Part shown: one piece after another, positions 17,300 through 25,918 of the stretch
How the letters are laid out: each line of letters starts with the position of its first letter
How positions within the stretch are numbered: the stretch's first letter is position 1
From: Planctomycetales bacterium
GTDB taxonomy: Bacteria; 4484-113
Direction of reading: 5' to 3'
Length of the DNA stretch: 64,000 bases
Assembly (NCBI GenBank): GCA_030606285.1
Contig: JAUWGS010000001.1
Coordinates: forward strand, 62,001 to 126,000
Position numbers and translations under genes: made by a program
Notes under the pieces: model-generated
The model's input: only the letters and a program-made list of their open reading frames with translations
The model's database searches: none
What the model was told of the DNA's origin: nothing

Positions 17300-18484
17300 A
17301 TGGAGTCTCTCATTGTTCACGCGGATCTTGACACCTTCTACGTAAGCGTGCAGCGCCTGCTCGATCCCTCGCTCGTCGGTCGGCCGGTAATCGTGGGGGG
17401 CGACCCGCACGGGCGCGGCATAGTCGCCGCCTGCAGCTACGAGACGCGCGCTTTCGGCGTGCGCTCGGGGATGACCGCGCGGGACGCCTACCGCCTCTGC
17501 CCGCAAGCGGTGTTTGTCCGGGGGCACGGCGAGTACTACGGCTACTACTCGCGCTTGGTGAAGAACATCCTTGAGGATTTCACGCCCGAAGTCGCCCCGA
17601 TGAGCATAGACGAGTTCAGGCTGGATTTTTCGGGCATGGAGCGGATGTGTCCCGCGCCCTCCGCGCTTGCCGAGCGCATCCGCGAAAAAGTCTACCTGCA
17701 CACGGGCCTGCCCATCTCGCTGGGGCTGGCGACGAACGGGCTGGTGGCGAAGGTCGCCTCGGGGCAGGCCAAACCCGACGGCTACCGCGTCGTCCCGCCG
17801 GGCGAAGAAGCCGCGTTCCTCGCGCCGCTTCCGCTTGGCAAGATGCCGGGCATCGGGCCCGTCACCGAGCGGATGCTCACCGAGCGCGGGCTGACGACGC
17901 TGGGCGATGTGGCGCGGGTGCCGCTCGTTATGCTCCGCGCGCTTTTAGGCAAGCACGGTGAGGCGCTGCGGATGAAGTGCAAGGGCGAGCAGGTAATCAC
18001 CGCGCGCGAGACCCGCACCGTCAAAACGCTCGGCCACGAGAGCACGTTCAAGGACACCGCCGACCCCGCGAAGCTGCGCGCCATCTTAGCCGGGCTCACC
18101 GCCGAGGCGGGCTTCCGGCTGCGCGGCGGCGGTTACACCACGCGGCTTGTCATCCTCAAGCTGCGCTACTCCGACTTCGAGACCCACACGCACCAGCGGC
18201 GCGTGGACGCGCTGTTTTCCGACGACGCCATCTTCAAAGTCGGCTGCGAGCTTCTGGAGAGCACGTTTAGCCGGCGCGTGAGTGTGCGGCTCGTGGGCAT
18301 CCGCCTGGCGGGATTGGTGCGCGACCTGCACCAGCTTCCGCTGTTTGAATGGCAGCGCCGGATAAAGCGCCAGGAACTCTACGCCGCCATTGACAGCGTC
18401 CGCGGCCGCTTCGGCCTGGAGTCTCTCACCACCCTCACCGCCCACCAGGCGCGCGAGCGCCTGCCCGCCGAAGCCTCGGCGTAG
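17300..18484 (+). CDS. dinB: DNA polymerase IV (Y-family translesion polymerase)
   Basis: DinB copies past damaged bases at the cost of fidelity. The 394-residue protein has the palm motif VHADLDTFYVSVQ (first catalytic Asp), MSIDEFRLDF (the catalytic DE pair), the helix-hairpin-helix region KMPGIGPVTERML, and the little-finger domain with YTTRLVILKLRYSDF. The frame is open from 17264, but the ATG at 17300 follows GGAG and starts at the family N-terminus. It has its own promoter with a candidate SOS box. Confidence 0.94.
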   Translation: MESLIVHADLDTFYVSVQRLLDPSLVGRPVIVGGDPHGRGIVAACSYETRAFGVRSGMTARDAYRLCPQAVFVRGHGEYYGYYSRLVKNILEDFTPEVAPMSIDEFRLDFSGMERMCPAPSALAERIREKVYLHTGLPISLGLATNGLVAKVASGQAKPDGYRVVPPGEEAAFLAPLPLGKMPGIGPVTERMLTERGLTTLGDVARVPLVMLRALLGKHGEALRMKCKGEQVITARETRTVKTLGHESTFKDTADPAKLRAILAGLTAEAGFRLRGGGYTTRLVILKLRYSDFETHTHQRRVDALFSDDAIFKVGCELLESTFSRRVSVRLVGIRLAGLVRDLHQLPLFEWQRRIKRQELYAAIDSVRGRFGLESLTTLTAHQARERLPAEASA

Positions 18485-18577
18485 GCGGGTCGCCGCCCGT
18501 GATTAAAACCGGAGTGGGGGCCAGCCAGAAGGGCTGGCAAGTCTCTAGGCCGCCACACCTTAATCGCGCGTCCGACT

Positions 18578-18779
18578 TGTAGGGGCGATTCACGAATCGC
18601 CCATCTTTCTGTAGGGCGGGGTCTCCGCGCCCCGCCTGTTTCTGTAGGGGCAATTCCTTTCGGGTCTGCCTTCGGCTCTGAGGCTCAGGCTCGAAGAGAG
18701 CCTTAGGGCCGAAGACACGAATTGCCCGTTCTTCCTCGGTTGGGGGCCTTCCCTGTAGGGCGGGGACCTGTGCCCCGCC
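18578..18779 (+). repeat. Four palindromic elements downstream of dinB
   Basis: TGTAGGG elements lie at 18578-18602 (GATTCACGAATC core), 18610-18636 (GGTCTCCGCG core), 18643-18727 (arms GGGGCAATTC / GAATTGCCC split by ~65 nt) and 18754-18779 (GGGGACCTGTGCCCC core). The 18485-18824 gap holds nothing else recognisable. Confidence 0.85.
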
Positions 18780-18824
18780 GCTCTTCGTTCTTGGTGACTG
18801 TCGACTTCCCTGTCTTTGCAGCGA

Positions 18825-18830
18825 TATAAT
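18825..18830 (+). promoter_or_regulatory. -10 box before the 18837 gene
   Basis: TATAAT lies 6 nt before the GTG at 18837; no ribosome-binding site intervenes. Confidence 0.45.
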
Positions 18831-18836
18831 GGACAC

Positions 18837-19433
18837 GTGGATTGGGCGCTATTCTGGACGGCGATTGCGGCGGTCGGGGCTCTTATTCTCGGCTTTGTCA
18901 ACTTGGTGCTACGTTTCTTGGACCGCCGTCGTGAACAGCAGCTGCGGGGATTGCCAATCAAGAGACATCTGGAGAACGTATTCATTGACCTCTCAGAAGC
19001 CATGTTCTCCGTTTCCATTCCTACCCTTTGTTCAGTCCGCGTGGACCGCATTGAGGAGTTCATCGACTCAACTGAGTTCCAAACCCTTGATGACAATGAA
19101 AAGGATCTCGTGCGGAGCTGTCTGAGGTTGGTGGAGAGGATTAGAGACCACGTTCGGTCGCGGACGGTGACCGTAGATGAACAGAAGAAGGACACTGCGG
19201 TTGACGCTTCTTCACTACTTGTTGAGGATGAGCTGTTTCCCGATGATTTCTGGCGGACACTAGGGCATTTGTGCAACCTCATGCGGCGCAAAGATCTGAG
19301 AGACCCACGAGAACCAGATAGCAGTCTTCATTGGAGAATGATGTTGCATGAAATGGGTAGAGAAGGACAGCTTACAGTCTACACGCCCAAGGGGAAAGTT
19401 GAATTCTCCTCTTCAGACCTCCACCTGGAATAG
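18837..19433 (+). CDS. Hypothetical membrane-anchored protein
   Basis: I recognise no family. The product (198 residues from the GTG at 18837; a TTG at 18816 would add seven) begins with one hydrophobic segment (ALFWTAIAAVGALILGFVNLVL), then a basic RRR stretch and a long soluble helical domain rich in Asp/Glu/Arg. The topology resembles the small DUF4760-like or generic 'anchor plus helical domain' proteins common near mobile DNA, but this is only an impression. It is flanked on both sides by palindrome clusters. Confidence 0.55.
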   Translation: MDWALFWTAIAAVGALILGFVNLVLRFLDRRREQQLRGLPIKRHLENVFIDLSEAMFSVSIPTLCSVRVDRIEEFIDSTEFQTLDDNEKDLVRSCLRLVERIRDHVRSRTVTVDEQKKDTAVDASSLLVEDELFPDDFWRTLGHLCNLMRRKDLRDPREPDSSLHWRMMLHEMGREGQLTVYTPKGKVEFSSSDLHLE

Positions 19434-19452
19434 CTGCGTTCTTACCGGTTTT

Positions 19453-19571
19453 GGCGGAGTCCCCGCCCTACAGGGAATCCAACAGAAGGCAAGCCCGGCG
19501 GGGCACAGGTCCCCGCCCTACAGAAATCCTGCAAAAGGTGTGCCCGGCGGGGCACAGGTCCCCGCCCTACA
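19453..19571 (-). repeat. Three palindromes in a ~49-bp tandem arrangement
   Basis: Minus-oriented elements at 19453-19472 (partial), 19497-19522 and 19546-19571 are separated by similar spacers (CAG-AA-AATCC ... AGCCCGG / TGCCCGG). The palindrome plus spacer was therefore duplicated as a unit. Confidence 0.75.
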
Positions 19572-19698
19572 GCGTGGCTCTTTCTGACAACTGACAACAG
19601 ATAGCAGACCACTAAATCCCAAAAACCCCCCAAATCAGTGTCCGCTTTTTGCCAGAACCTGCTATAATAGTTAATGAGCGTAGAAATACGCGAAAGAT

Positions 19699-20846
19699 AT
19701 GTCTGATGACGCAGAAATGCGCGATTCCCCTGTAGGGGCACAGCATGCTGTGCCCGTTGTAGGGCGGCCACCTGTGGGCCGCCGTCCTGAGACACAAGAT
19801 GATATACGGCGCGGCACGGGTCCGCGCCCTACAGAAGAATCCCCGATGGAATTCGATGCCGCCAAGCTCCACACCCAACTCGCAGACCTACTCCAACTCT
19901 ACCTCACCCGCGCAGCCGAGCCCGACGCCATCGAAAAATGCTCCGCAAAGGACGCCATATCCTGCGCCAAGACGCTCACGGCGATGATGTCCGACGTCCA
20001 ATCGGGCAAACCCGCCTCGGTTGATTCCTCTGTAGGGCGGCCCTTTACGGGCCGCCATCCTTATACCGGCATGAATCAGCGGCGGGGGATAAACCCCCGC
20101 CCTACAGGCTCTTATCCTGGCTACAGGCCACTGCTACTGGCTACTCTCCCATCCTCGCAGACGCCCTCTCCGTCGTTCTCGCGTCCGACGAGGAATCCCC
20201 CATCCCCGAGCCACATAAACGCCTGATCGCCCGCATCCAGAAACTCTGCACCGAGGTTCAGAAGCGATTGGACAAGGCCCCCAACCGGCTAGGCGGTGTT
20301 TACCCGCCGATGTGGAGGGCTCACCAGCGCCGCTCTGAATCTGAGGATTGCACAAACGATACCAAGAGCCGGGCTAGTGAGCCCGGTCTACCCATTATGG
20401 ACAGCGCGGTTTCCCCTGTAAAAGACTGCGCGTCCGTCCCAGTTGTCGGTGGCGTGGGCGCTTGCCCGCCATCGCGCGCTTCGTGTGACCAGCGGGTACC
20501 TACTGGTGGCACGGGCGACCCGCCCGTGATTCCGCCCAATACATCCCGCAAAGCCGCGGGATGCCACCAGAGATCTTCCCCCGCTCCAATCCCCAATCCC
20601 TTACCCCTAATCCCTAGCCCCTCTCATAAGGGTGGGTCTACCCACCATAGCTTTAGCGAAGGTGGGCCGGGTGGGGGCCTGGTGGATGGCTCCGCATATC
20701 CAGAAGGCGGGGCGCGGAGACCCCGCCCTACAATTTCCATCCCTGGCCCCCGGTCCCTGGCTACTGGCTACTCTCCGCGCCGCAAGCGCCGCACCCTCTA
20801 CACTCTCGGATGTGGCCATCGTGCCGCGCCACGGTGCCCCACCTGA
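19699..20846 (+). pseudogene. Reading frame broken up by palindromic elements
   Basis: Protein-like stretches alternate with palindromes. The ATG at 19699 leads through three elements (19731-19833) into a helical segment starting MEFDAAKLHTQLADLLQLYL (from 19846, to ~20019). After two more elements (20031-20055, 20081-20106) the helical coding continues in another frame (20151-20290: ILADALSVVLASDEESP, KRLIARIQKLCTEVQKRL). Further elements follow to 20732, then a basic tail with a CGHRAAPRC-like end at 20846. A TATAAT at 19663-19668 precedes it. I infer one ancestral gene, possibly phage-derived, invaded and frameshifted by repeats. Its original function is unknown. Confidence 0.5.
20031..20732. 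repeat. Mixed palindromic elements, 20.0-20.7 kb
   Basis: TGTAGGG copies lie at 20031-20055 (+), 20081-20106 (-) and 20706-20732 (-). Relatives lie at ~20369-20393 (GCCGGGCT/AGCCCGG), ~20449 and ~20504-20530 (GGTGGC type), and ~20629-20671. A 15-mer CTACTGGCTACTCTC occurs at both ~20133 and ~20758, on either side of the block. Confidence 0.75.
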
Positions 20847-20950
20847 ACCTAGACCTTAACGCAAGAAGCCAGAGGCAGTGCATACCTCTGGCTCCTATAA
20901 ACTCCCTCACGTGAGATTATGGCACGCTGGGGAGGTTGCGTGATGGCAAG

Positions 20951-23095
20951 TTACTCTCGGGGCGGCTCTCCGGGGGCACCTGAAGGCGGTGGAACTTCGC
21001 CGTCCATAATGCCGCCCCAGGGGCCCCAGCCGCCTGCGCCAATGGGCCACAGATAGAAGTCGAACTCAGGCCACTCGGTATTCACCCAGACCCGGGTGTA
21101 CAGGTCTTGGTAGCCTTCGTGCTGTACCAGCACGTTGTAGTCGCCCGCAGGAAGCAGCATCGTGTAGTTGCCGCTCTCGCCAGACTGCACGTAGGTGTAA
21201 TAGCTGTCATCCGTGGCGACCGCCACAAGATCGCTGCCTGCCAGCGGGTCGCCGGTCGAGCCGTCGAGCACAGCCCCGGTAAATGTAACCAGGTCCGTCG
21301 GAGGCGGTGCTTCGGCCAGCGGAAGTGTGAAGTTCAGCTCGATCGCCACGTCCTCGTTTATCTCGACGGTAACCGCGCGGGCATTATACCCATCTTTGTA
21401 TGCGCCGACGCGCCACATGCCTGTCGGCACGTTCGCCAGTTCGAATTCACCGCTATCATCGGTGAAGGTGAACGGATCCACGTTGGGCTGAGTAGCGTTC
21501 ACCAGCGCGTCAGGAATTGGATTGCCGTCCTCGTCCTCGACACAGCCTCGCACCAGTCCAACTGGAACAGCGTTGAGCACGAAGTCCATATCGTCGGTGT
21601 CCTCAGTGATTTCGCAGTCCGAGGCATAGCCTAGGTAGCCGTACGCGCCAACGAAGATAGCGTAGAAACCGGACGGGATTTCGCCCAGGTCGTAGTCGCC
21701 GTTCTCGTCAGTGGTTGCAGCGTAGTAGCCAAATGGCATCGTCATATCCTGCGATGCGCCTCGGTTCTCGCGCTGCTGATAGCGATAGCGCGCCATTCCG
21801 TACGAATCGTGGCTCTGGTCGTAGCCACCATCACTCGATGGCGGGGGAGCTGCACCGGGCAGTGCTGCATCGGTGTTCTCCCGCTCCGCATACGCGAGGC
21901 CGCCAGCGTCCATATCGTCGAGTTCTGCGCCCATCGGCACCGCATAGTCATAACCGTAGAAGTTGGGGTCCATGTAGATGAACTCGACGTACGCTCCTTC
22001 AATCGGGCTTTCTTCGGTATCCGACACTGTGCCGCTGACGTTCACCGGGATTATCGGAGTCAGCTCCAGGGTTACATCAATGTCGCCGTCAGATTCGCGA
22101 TTGAAGAAGCCACTGAAGGACATGTAGTCCGCGTGGCTTGCGCTAAGGTACACGCCCATCCCGTTGAAGGGGTCGGGGAAATCGAAGTACCCGTTCTCGT
22201 CGGTATACGTCTCCTGGTATACCGGCGGCTCCCAATTGGGATCGGTTCCGTCGCGAGAAGGCATTCCCGCATCCGCATAGGCAATCTCCTCTGGCATGCC
22301 TGAATCAACAGGCATCGAGGGAGGTTCCGCTTCGTCTTCGAGCAGATAGTACCAGCCGCAGTCGGAATTGCCCTGCACGAGTGCGCCAGCGATGCCTGCG
22401 CCGCTATCGGCGTCAACGACCCGGCCTGATACTGTGTAGCCCTCAGAAGGCGGGTTTGGGCTGCGTGGCTCCAGACTGATTATGTGCTGGGTCGTGTCAC
22501 CAGCCTGCACGGACAGCGAGAGCATCTGCAGGCGATAGTCGCTTGCGAAGACTACGAGATAGTAATCGCCCACAGGCACGCCGGTAAACTCGTAGGTTCC
22601 AGCAGCCTCCGTAATGCCTATCGAGGCCCAGCCGTCTTCGCTGAACAGGGCGACTACGGCGTCGGCAACAGGGTCTTCCGTGTCAGCGTCAATGACCAGG
22701 CCGTTGACTATTCCGCCGTTTTCGTCGGGTTCGCCAAGCTGCCAGTCGACGCGCCAGTCGTCACCAATGCCAAACTCGCGTTCGCCAAACATCACTCCTT
22801 CGTGGCGCAGGCTCAGGCTGAACCTCTCGTTTGACCTCACAACGCCTGAAGGGATTGTGAAGTTACCGGCTGAGTCGGTCTCAATGCCGATGTCAACTCC
22901 GTCGACCAGCACGGTCGCAGCCGCAAGCGGGTTTCCGTACGAGTCCGTCAGCACACCGCTCACTTCGTTCGTGACCGGTGGCGGTTCCGGACCTGGCCCG
23001 GGACCGGGCTGAATTCGGCCACCGCCGCCTCCGCAGGCGGCCAGTAGGATGAGAATAATGGCCAAGCCTGAACTTAGTATCAGTAGTCTTTTCAA
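20951..23095 (-). CDS. Lipoprotein with multiple carboxypeptidase-regulatory-like domains
   Basis: A 714-residue lipoprotein: signal peptide with lipobox LAAC, then a low-complexity GGGGG and PGPGPGPEPPP linker. It continues with about seven repeats of the transthyretin-like CarboxypepD_reg fold, each with a VSGVLTDSYGNPLAAATV-type strand and a DENGYFDFPD-type turn. Such beta-sandwich modules are found in cell-surface spacers. The start is TTG 23095 after GGGGGTG; an upstream start at 23128 would place 11 extra residues before the signal peptide. It is the last gene of a minus-strand string headed by the MocR regulator. Confidence 0.82.
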   Translation of the reverse strand: MKRLLILSSGLAIILILLAACGGGGGRIQPGPGPGPEPPPVTNEVSGVLTDSYGNPLAAATVLVDGVDIGIETDSAGNFTIPSGVVRSNERFSLSLRHEGVMFGEREFGIGDDWRVDWQLGEPDENGGIVNGLVIDADTEDPVADAVVALFSEDGWASIGITEAAGTYEFTGVPVGDYYLVVFASDYRLQMLSLSVQAGDTTQHIISLEPRSPNPPSEGYTVSGRVVDADSGAGIAGALVQGNSDCGWYYLLEDEAEPPSMPVDSGMPEEIAYADAGMPSRDGTDPNWEPPVYQETYTDENGYFDFPDPFNGMGVYLSASHADYMSFSGFFNRESDGDIDVTLELTPIIPVNVSGTVSDTEESPIEGAYVEFIYMDPNFYGYDYAVPMGAELDDMDAGGLAYAERENTDAALPGAAPPPSSDGGYDQSHDSYGMARYRYQQRENRGASQDMTMPFGYYAATTDENGDYDLGEIPSGFYAIFVGAYGYLGYASDCEITEDTDDMDFVLNAVPVGLVRGCVEDEDGNPIPDALVNATQPNVDPFTFTDDSGEFELANVPTGMWRVGAYKDGYNARAVTVEINEDVAIELNFTLPLAEAPPPTDLVTFTGAVLDGSTGDPLAGSDLVAVATDDSYYTYVQSGESGNYTMLLPAGDYNVLVQHEGYQDLYTRVWVNTEWPEFDFYLWPIGAGGWGPWGGIMDGEVPPPSGAPGEPPRE

Positions 23096-23198
23096 ATCGC
23101 ACCCCCAGATTACAGGTCGATGAGACAATTCGTTTTTATTCTATCCCAGCGTATGCAGGATGCATAGAGCCGGTTTCGCACGTAAATCAAGGTACCAG

Positions 23199-24326
23199 TT
23201 AGCCTCCGCCGGGCTCCTGCGAGTATGTTTCAGGCAGCACCATTATAAGGGATGCTGCAATATGCCCGTCGCGGTATTCCTGAGCGACCGCGACGGCGTC
23301 TCTGCCGACGAGGTCACGAGTGAGTGGAAACTCTGCGCCATCCTCGGCAACCAGGCTTGTGCCTTCGTTGAGCGCAAGCTCGATAGAAGCCATGTCCTCG
23401 TAGCTGAAAATGGTGATGATGTTGCCGACCACGCTAAGAATTGCGCCGAAGACCACGCGTTCCGCCGTCGGCGGGCCTGCGCTCCCTGCAAGATAATCCT
23501 CTGTTTCATCACCCAGACCGTTGGCGTTCTCGTCGGCGAATTGCAGATCGTCCGGGGTAAATTCACCGTCCAGGTCTGAGTCCAGCCAATTCCTGTCAAG
23601 AGCTCTCAGTATTGCCAGGCTTCGTTGGCGGTCGCCGTCAGGTCCCTGATAGCTATAGTTGAATGCTATTGGCGTAGCGGTCAGGATGTCCAGTGGTGGT
23701 TCTAGTTGCTCGTAGGACAGCGGTTTCAAGGGCGAGATATCAAGCTGAACGCTAGTGATCCTTGCAGCCATAATCCTTATCGGCAGTTTGCATTCAATGG
23801 AGTCGATCCCGTAGCCGTCTCCGTCCACGTCTTCCGCTACAACAAACTGCACGCTGAGTGTCGCACTTGTTGTCGGTGGCAGATCGGGGAACAGGAAATT
23901 CCCCTGTGCGTCGGGGAGTGTGATGGAGTCTATGTCGTCCTCAGGATCGACGACGCGCAGCGGCACATCGTTGAGTCCCTGCTCCGGTGGAACTGGTTCC
24001 AGCGACTGCGGGTCAATCAGAGTGTAGCCGGTTATGGAGATGGAGCCTGAAAGCGCGCCCAGAGTTGAGCTGGGCCAGCCTTCCAGGCCGCTTGCCTGGT
24101 CACTCAAGTAATTGCTGAGCAGCTCCTCCGGCTCAGGTGCTTCGGGTGGCGGCTCAGCGCCGTCTTCGGGAGGTGGAGAAGGACGTTGCCAGCCAGGCTG
24201 CAACTCGGGCGGGTGCTTCCCTGGACCGCCTCCACCGCAGGCGGATAGGGCGTTGACGAGCAGGATTAGCGCACTCAGTGCGACCAAGCCGTGGAGTGAG
24301 ATTCGACGCAGCGGGTGTTTACTCAC
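23199..24326 (-). CDS. Lipoprotein of unknown function
   Basis: A ~375-residue lipoprotein: signal peptide with lipobox ALSAC (Cys ~30), GGGG, then a proline/glutamate-rich linker. It continues with a beta-rich domain (~100-215) containing GFT-like DAQGNFLFPDLPP (carboxypeptidase-regulatory-like) and an Asp-rich loop DSDLDGEFTPDDLQFADENANG, which resembles a Ca-binding dockerin/EF-hand turn. No family can be named. The GTG at 24326 overlaps the MocR stop by 4 nt after GGAGGGGG; ATG 24347 is an alternative. It is translationally coupled to the regulator. Confidence 0.75.
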   Translation of the reverse strand: MSKHPLRRISLHGLVALSALILLVNALSACGGGGPGKHPPELQPGWQRPSPPPEDGAEPPPEAPEPEELLSNYLSDQASGLEGWPSSTLGALSGSISITGYTLIDPQSLEPVPPEQGLNDVPLRVVDPEDDIDSITLPDAQGNFLFPDLPPTTSATLSVQFVVAEDVDGDGYGIDSIECKLPIRIMAARITSVQLDISPLKPLSYEQLEPPLDILTATPIAFNYSYQGPDGDRQRSLAILRALDRNWLDSDLDGEFTPDDLQFADENANGLGDETEDYLAGSAGPPTAERVVFGAILSVVGNIITIFSYEDMASIELALNEGTSLVAEDGAEFPLTRDLVGRDAVAVAQEYRDGHIAASLIMVLPETYSQEPGGG

Positions 24327-25828
24327 TTTCCGCCAGTCCCCCTCCATTCTCTGATGGCTGTGCCCATTCGTTTGATGCCTTCTCTGATGTGCGCCTTTGT
24401 CAGCATACTGAATGCAACGCGAATATAGTGGCTGTCCTGCTTACCGGCAAAGAACATCCTGGACGGCGCATAATCAACACCATATTTTACCGTATGTTCC
24501 AGCAACTCGGCGCTCATTGTCCCCTGCGGCATCTCGACCCAGAAGGAGAAGCCGCCGACAGGCACTTCCCAGCGAAACTCAGGCGGGAGGTGCTCGCGCA
24601 TGGCGGTATCCGTGAGCCGCTTCCGCTCACTGTATATTCTAGCCATTTTCCTTATGTGCAAATCCATATAGCCTTTCTTGATGAACTCAAGGAGCAGCGT
24701 TTGCAGGAAGAAGCTGTCGCTGCGCTCCGTGGCGCGCTTCAGTTTAACCAGCGGCACGGCCATCGGGCCGGGCGTGCAGATGAAGCCGATGCGAAATCCC
24801 GGAAGGAAGCTCTTGCTGAAGCTGCCCACCAGAAAGACATGGCCGCCATCATCCATCGCCTTGAGCGATGGTATTACACGCCCCTCCGTCTTGAGGAACA
24901 TCGCCCAGGCATCCTCGATAATCGGGATGTTGTGTTTCTGGGCAAGGCGCAGGAGGGCTTCGCGCTTCTCCAGGCTCATAACCGTAGCGGTGGGATTGTG
25001 TAACGTCGGAACCGTTACGATAAGGCCGACTTTCTTGCGCTTGATGCAGCGGGATAGGTAACTGATGTCCATCCCGTCGCGCTCCATTGGAATGGGCACG
25101 TAGGGCATTCGCCGGGCAATGAGCGCGTTGAGGATGCTGGCGTATGTGGGGTTTTCGACAGCAACGGTTGTGCCGGAACGGTGCAGCAGCGTGAGTAGCA
25201 TGTTGAGCCCAACCTGGAAGCCCGCACAGACAACGACTTCATTAGCGCCAGGTTTCATATCGATGAGTTCGCGCGAAAGCGTGAGCTCCAGGTGCTCCAC
25301 CAGCGGTTGGTAGCCTTGCGGGTGTCCACGGTCGAAGAAGAACTCCTCCGGATACCACAGCAGGTTACTGGAGACCTTCTTGATGCGGCCAAACGGAAAC
25401 TGCTTGGGATCGGGCAACGCTTTGGCGAAGGAAATGTACGGTTCCGGCCCCTTCCACCGCTCGTAGTAACGTGGCAGGGCGAAGCTCTCGCCGTTGAACT
25501 GGTAGTCGCTCCAGTCCATCGCAACGACATGATGGGCACGCGCGGAGGGGCGCGTATGTTCGGGTGGGGACAGGTCTGCGCGGCTAGGCGGACTGTCGGA
25601 TACGCGCGTGCGGCTACCAGGTTTAGTATCCAGCCAGTGTTCTGCAGCCAGCTCAAGGTAGGCTTGTAGAACGGTGTTGCGTGCAAGTCCGAGCTCCTGC
25701 GCCAGTTGCCTGCTGCTGGGCACGGATTCTCCGGGCTTTAAAGCTCCGGTCGTGACGAGCGTGATTATCTGCTCCTTTATCTGGAGGTAGACCGGCGTAG
25801 AACTGGCTTTATCGATGAGCAGCTTCAC
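24323..25828 (-). CDS. MocR/PdxR-type GntR regulator with aminotransferase domain
   Basis: A 501-residue fusion of an N-terminal GntR winged helix (PVYLQIKEQIITLVTTGALKPGESVPSSRQLAQELGLARNTV, ~12-55) and a fold-type I aminotransferase domain. The PLP-binding lysine is visible in GSFSKSFLPGFRIGF. MocR proteins sense PLP or amino-acid ligands and usually repress neighbouring genes. The start is GTG 25828, 8 nt after TATAAT. It overlaps the downstream lipoprotein gene, an unusual partner for this family. Inverted repeats upstream are likely its operator. Confidence 0.88.
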   Translation of the reverse strand: MKLLIDKASSTPVYLQIKEQIITLVTTGALKPGESVPSSRQLAQELGLARNTVLQAYLELAAEHWLDTKPGSRTRVSDSPPSRADLSPPEHTRPSARAHHVVAMDWSDYQFNGESFALPRYYERWKGPEPYISFAKALPDPKQFPFGRIKKVSSNLLWYPEEFFFDRGHPQGYQPLVEHLELTLSRELIDMKPGANEVVVCAGFQVGLNMLLTLLHRSGTTVAVENPTYASILNALIARRMPYVPIPMERDGMDISYLSRCIKRKKVGLIVTVPTLHNPTATVMSLEKREALLRLAQKHNIPIIEDAWAMFLKTEGRVIPSLKAMDDGGHVFLVGSFSKSFLPGFRIGFICTPGPMAVPLVKLKRATERSDSFFLQTLLLEFIKKGYMDLHIRKMARIYSERKRLTDTAMREHLPPEFRWEVPVGGFSFWVEMPQGTMSAELLEHTVKYGVDYAPSRMFFAGKQDSHYIRVAFSMLTKAHIREGIKRMGTAIREWRGTGGK

Positions 25829-25836
25829 GCACTTAC

Positions 25837-25842
25837 ATTATA
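25837..25842 (-). promoter_or_regulatory. -10 box of the mocR-like gene, leaderless arrangement
   Basis: TATAAT on the minus strand, 8 nt before GTG 25828, with no Shine-Dalgarno sequence in between. Confidence 0.5.
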
Positions 25843-25858
25843 TCCTCGCCAGATGCCT

Positions 25859-25899
25859 AACTGGTATGCCAGTTTCAGCATACTTTCGCTATACCAGTT
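25859..25899. promoter_or_regulatory. Candidate MocR operator
   Basis: AACTGG (25859-25864) and CCAGTT (25869-25874) form a perfect inverted repeat around TATG. A third half-site, ATACCAGTT (25891-25899), follows. The first copy read on the other strand is also ATACCAGTT, so two copies of this 9-mer face each other 23 nt apart, upstream of the regulator's -10 box. Confidence 0.5.
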
Positions 25900-25918
25900 G
25901 TGGTGGGGGGGGGCAACG

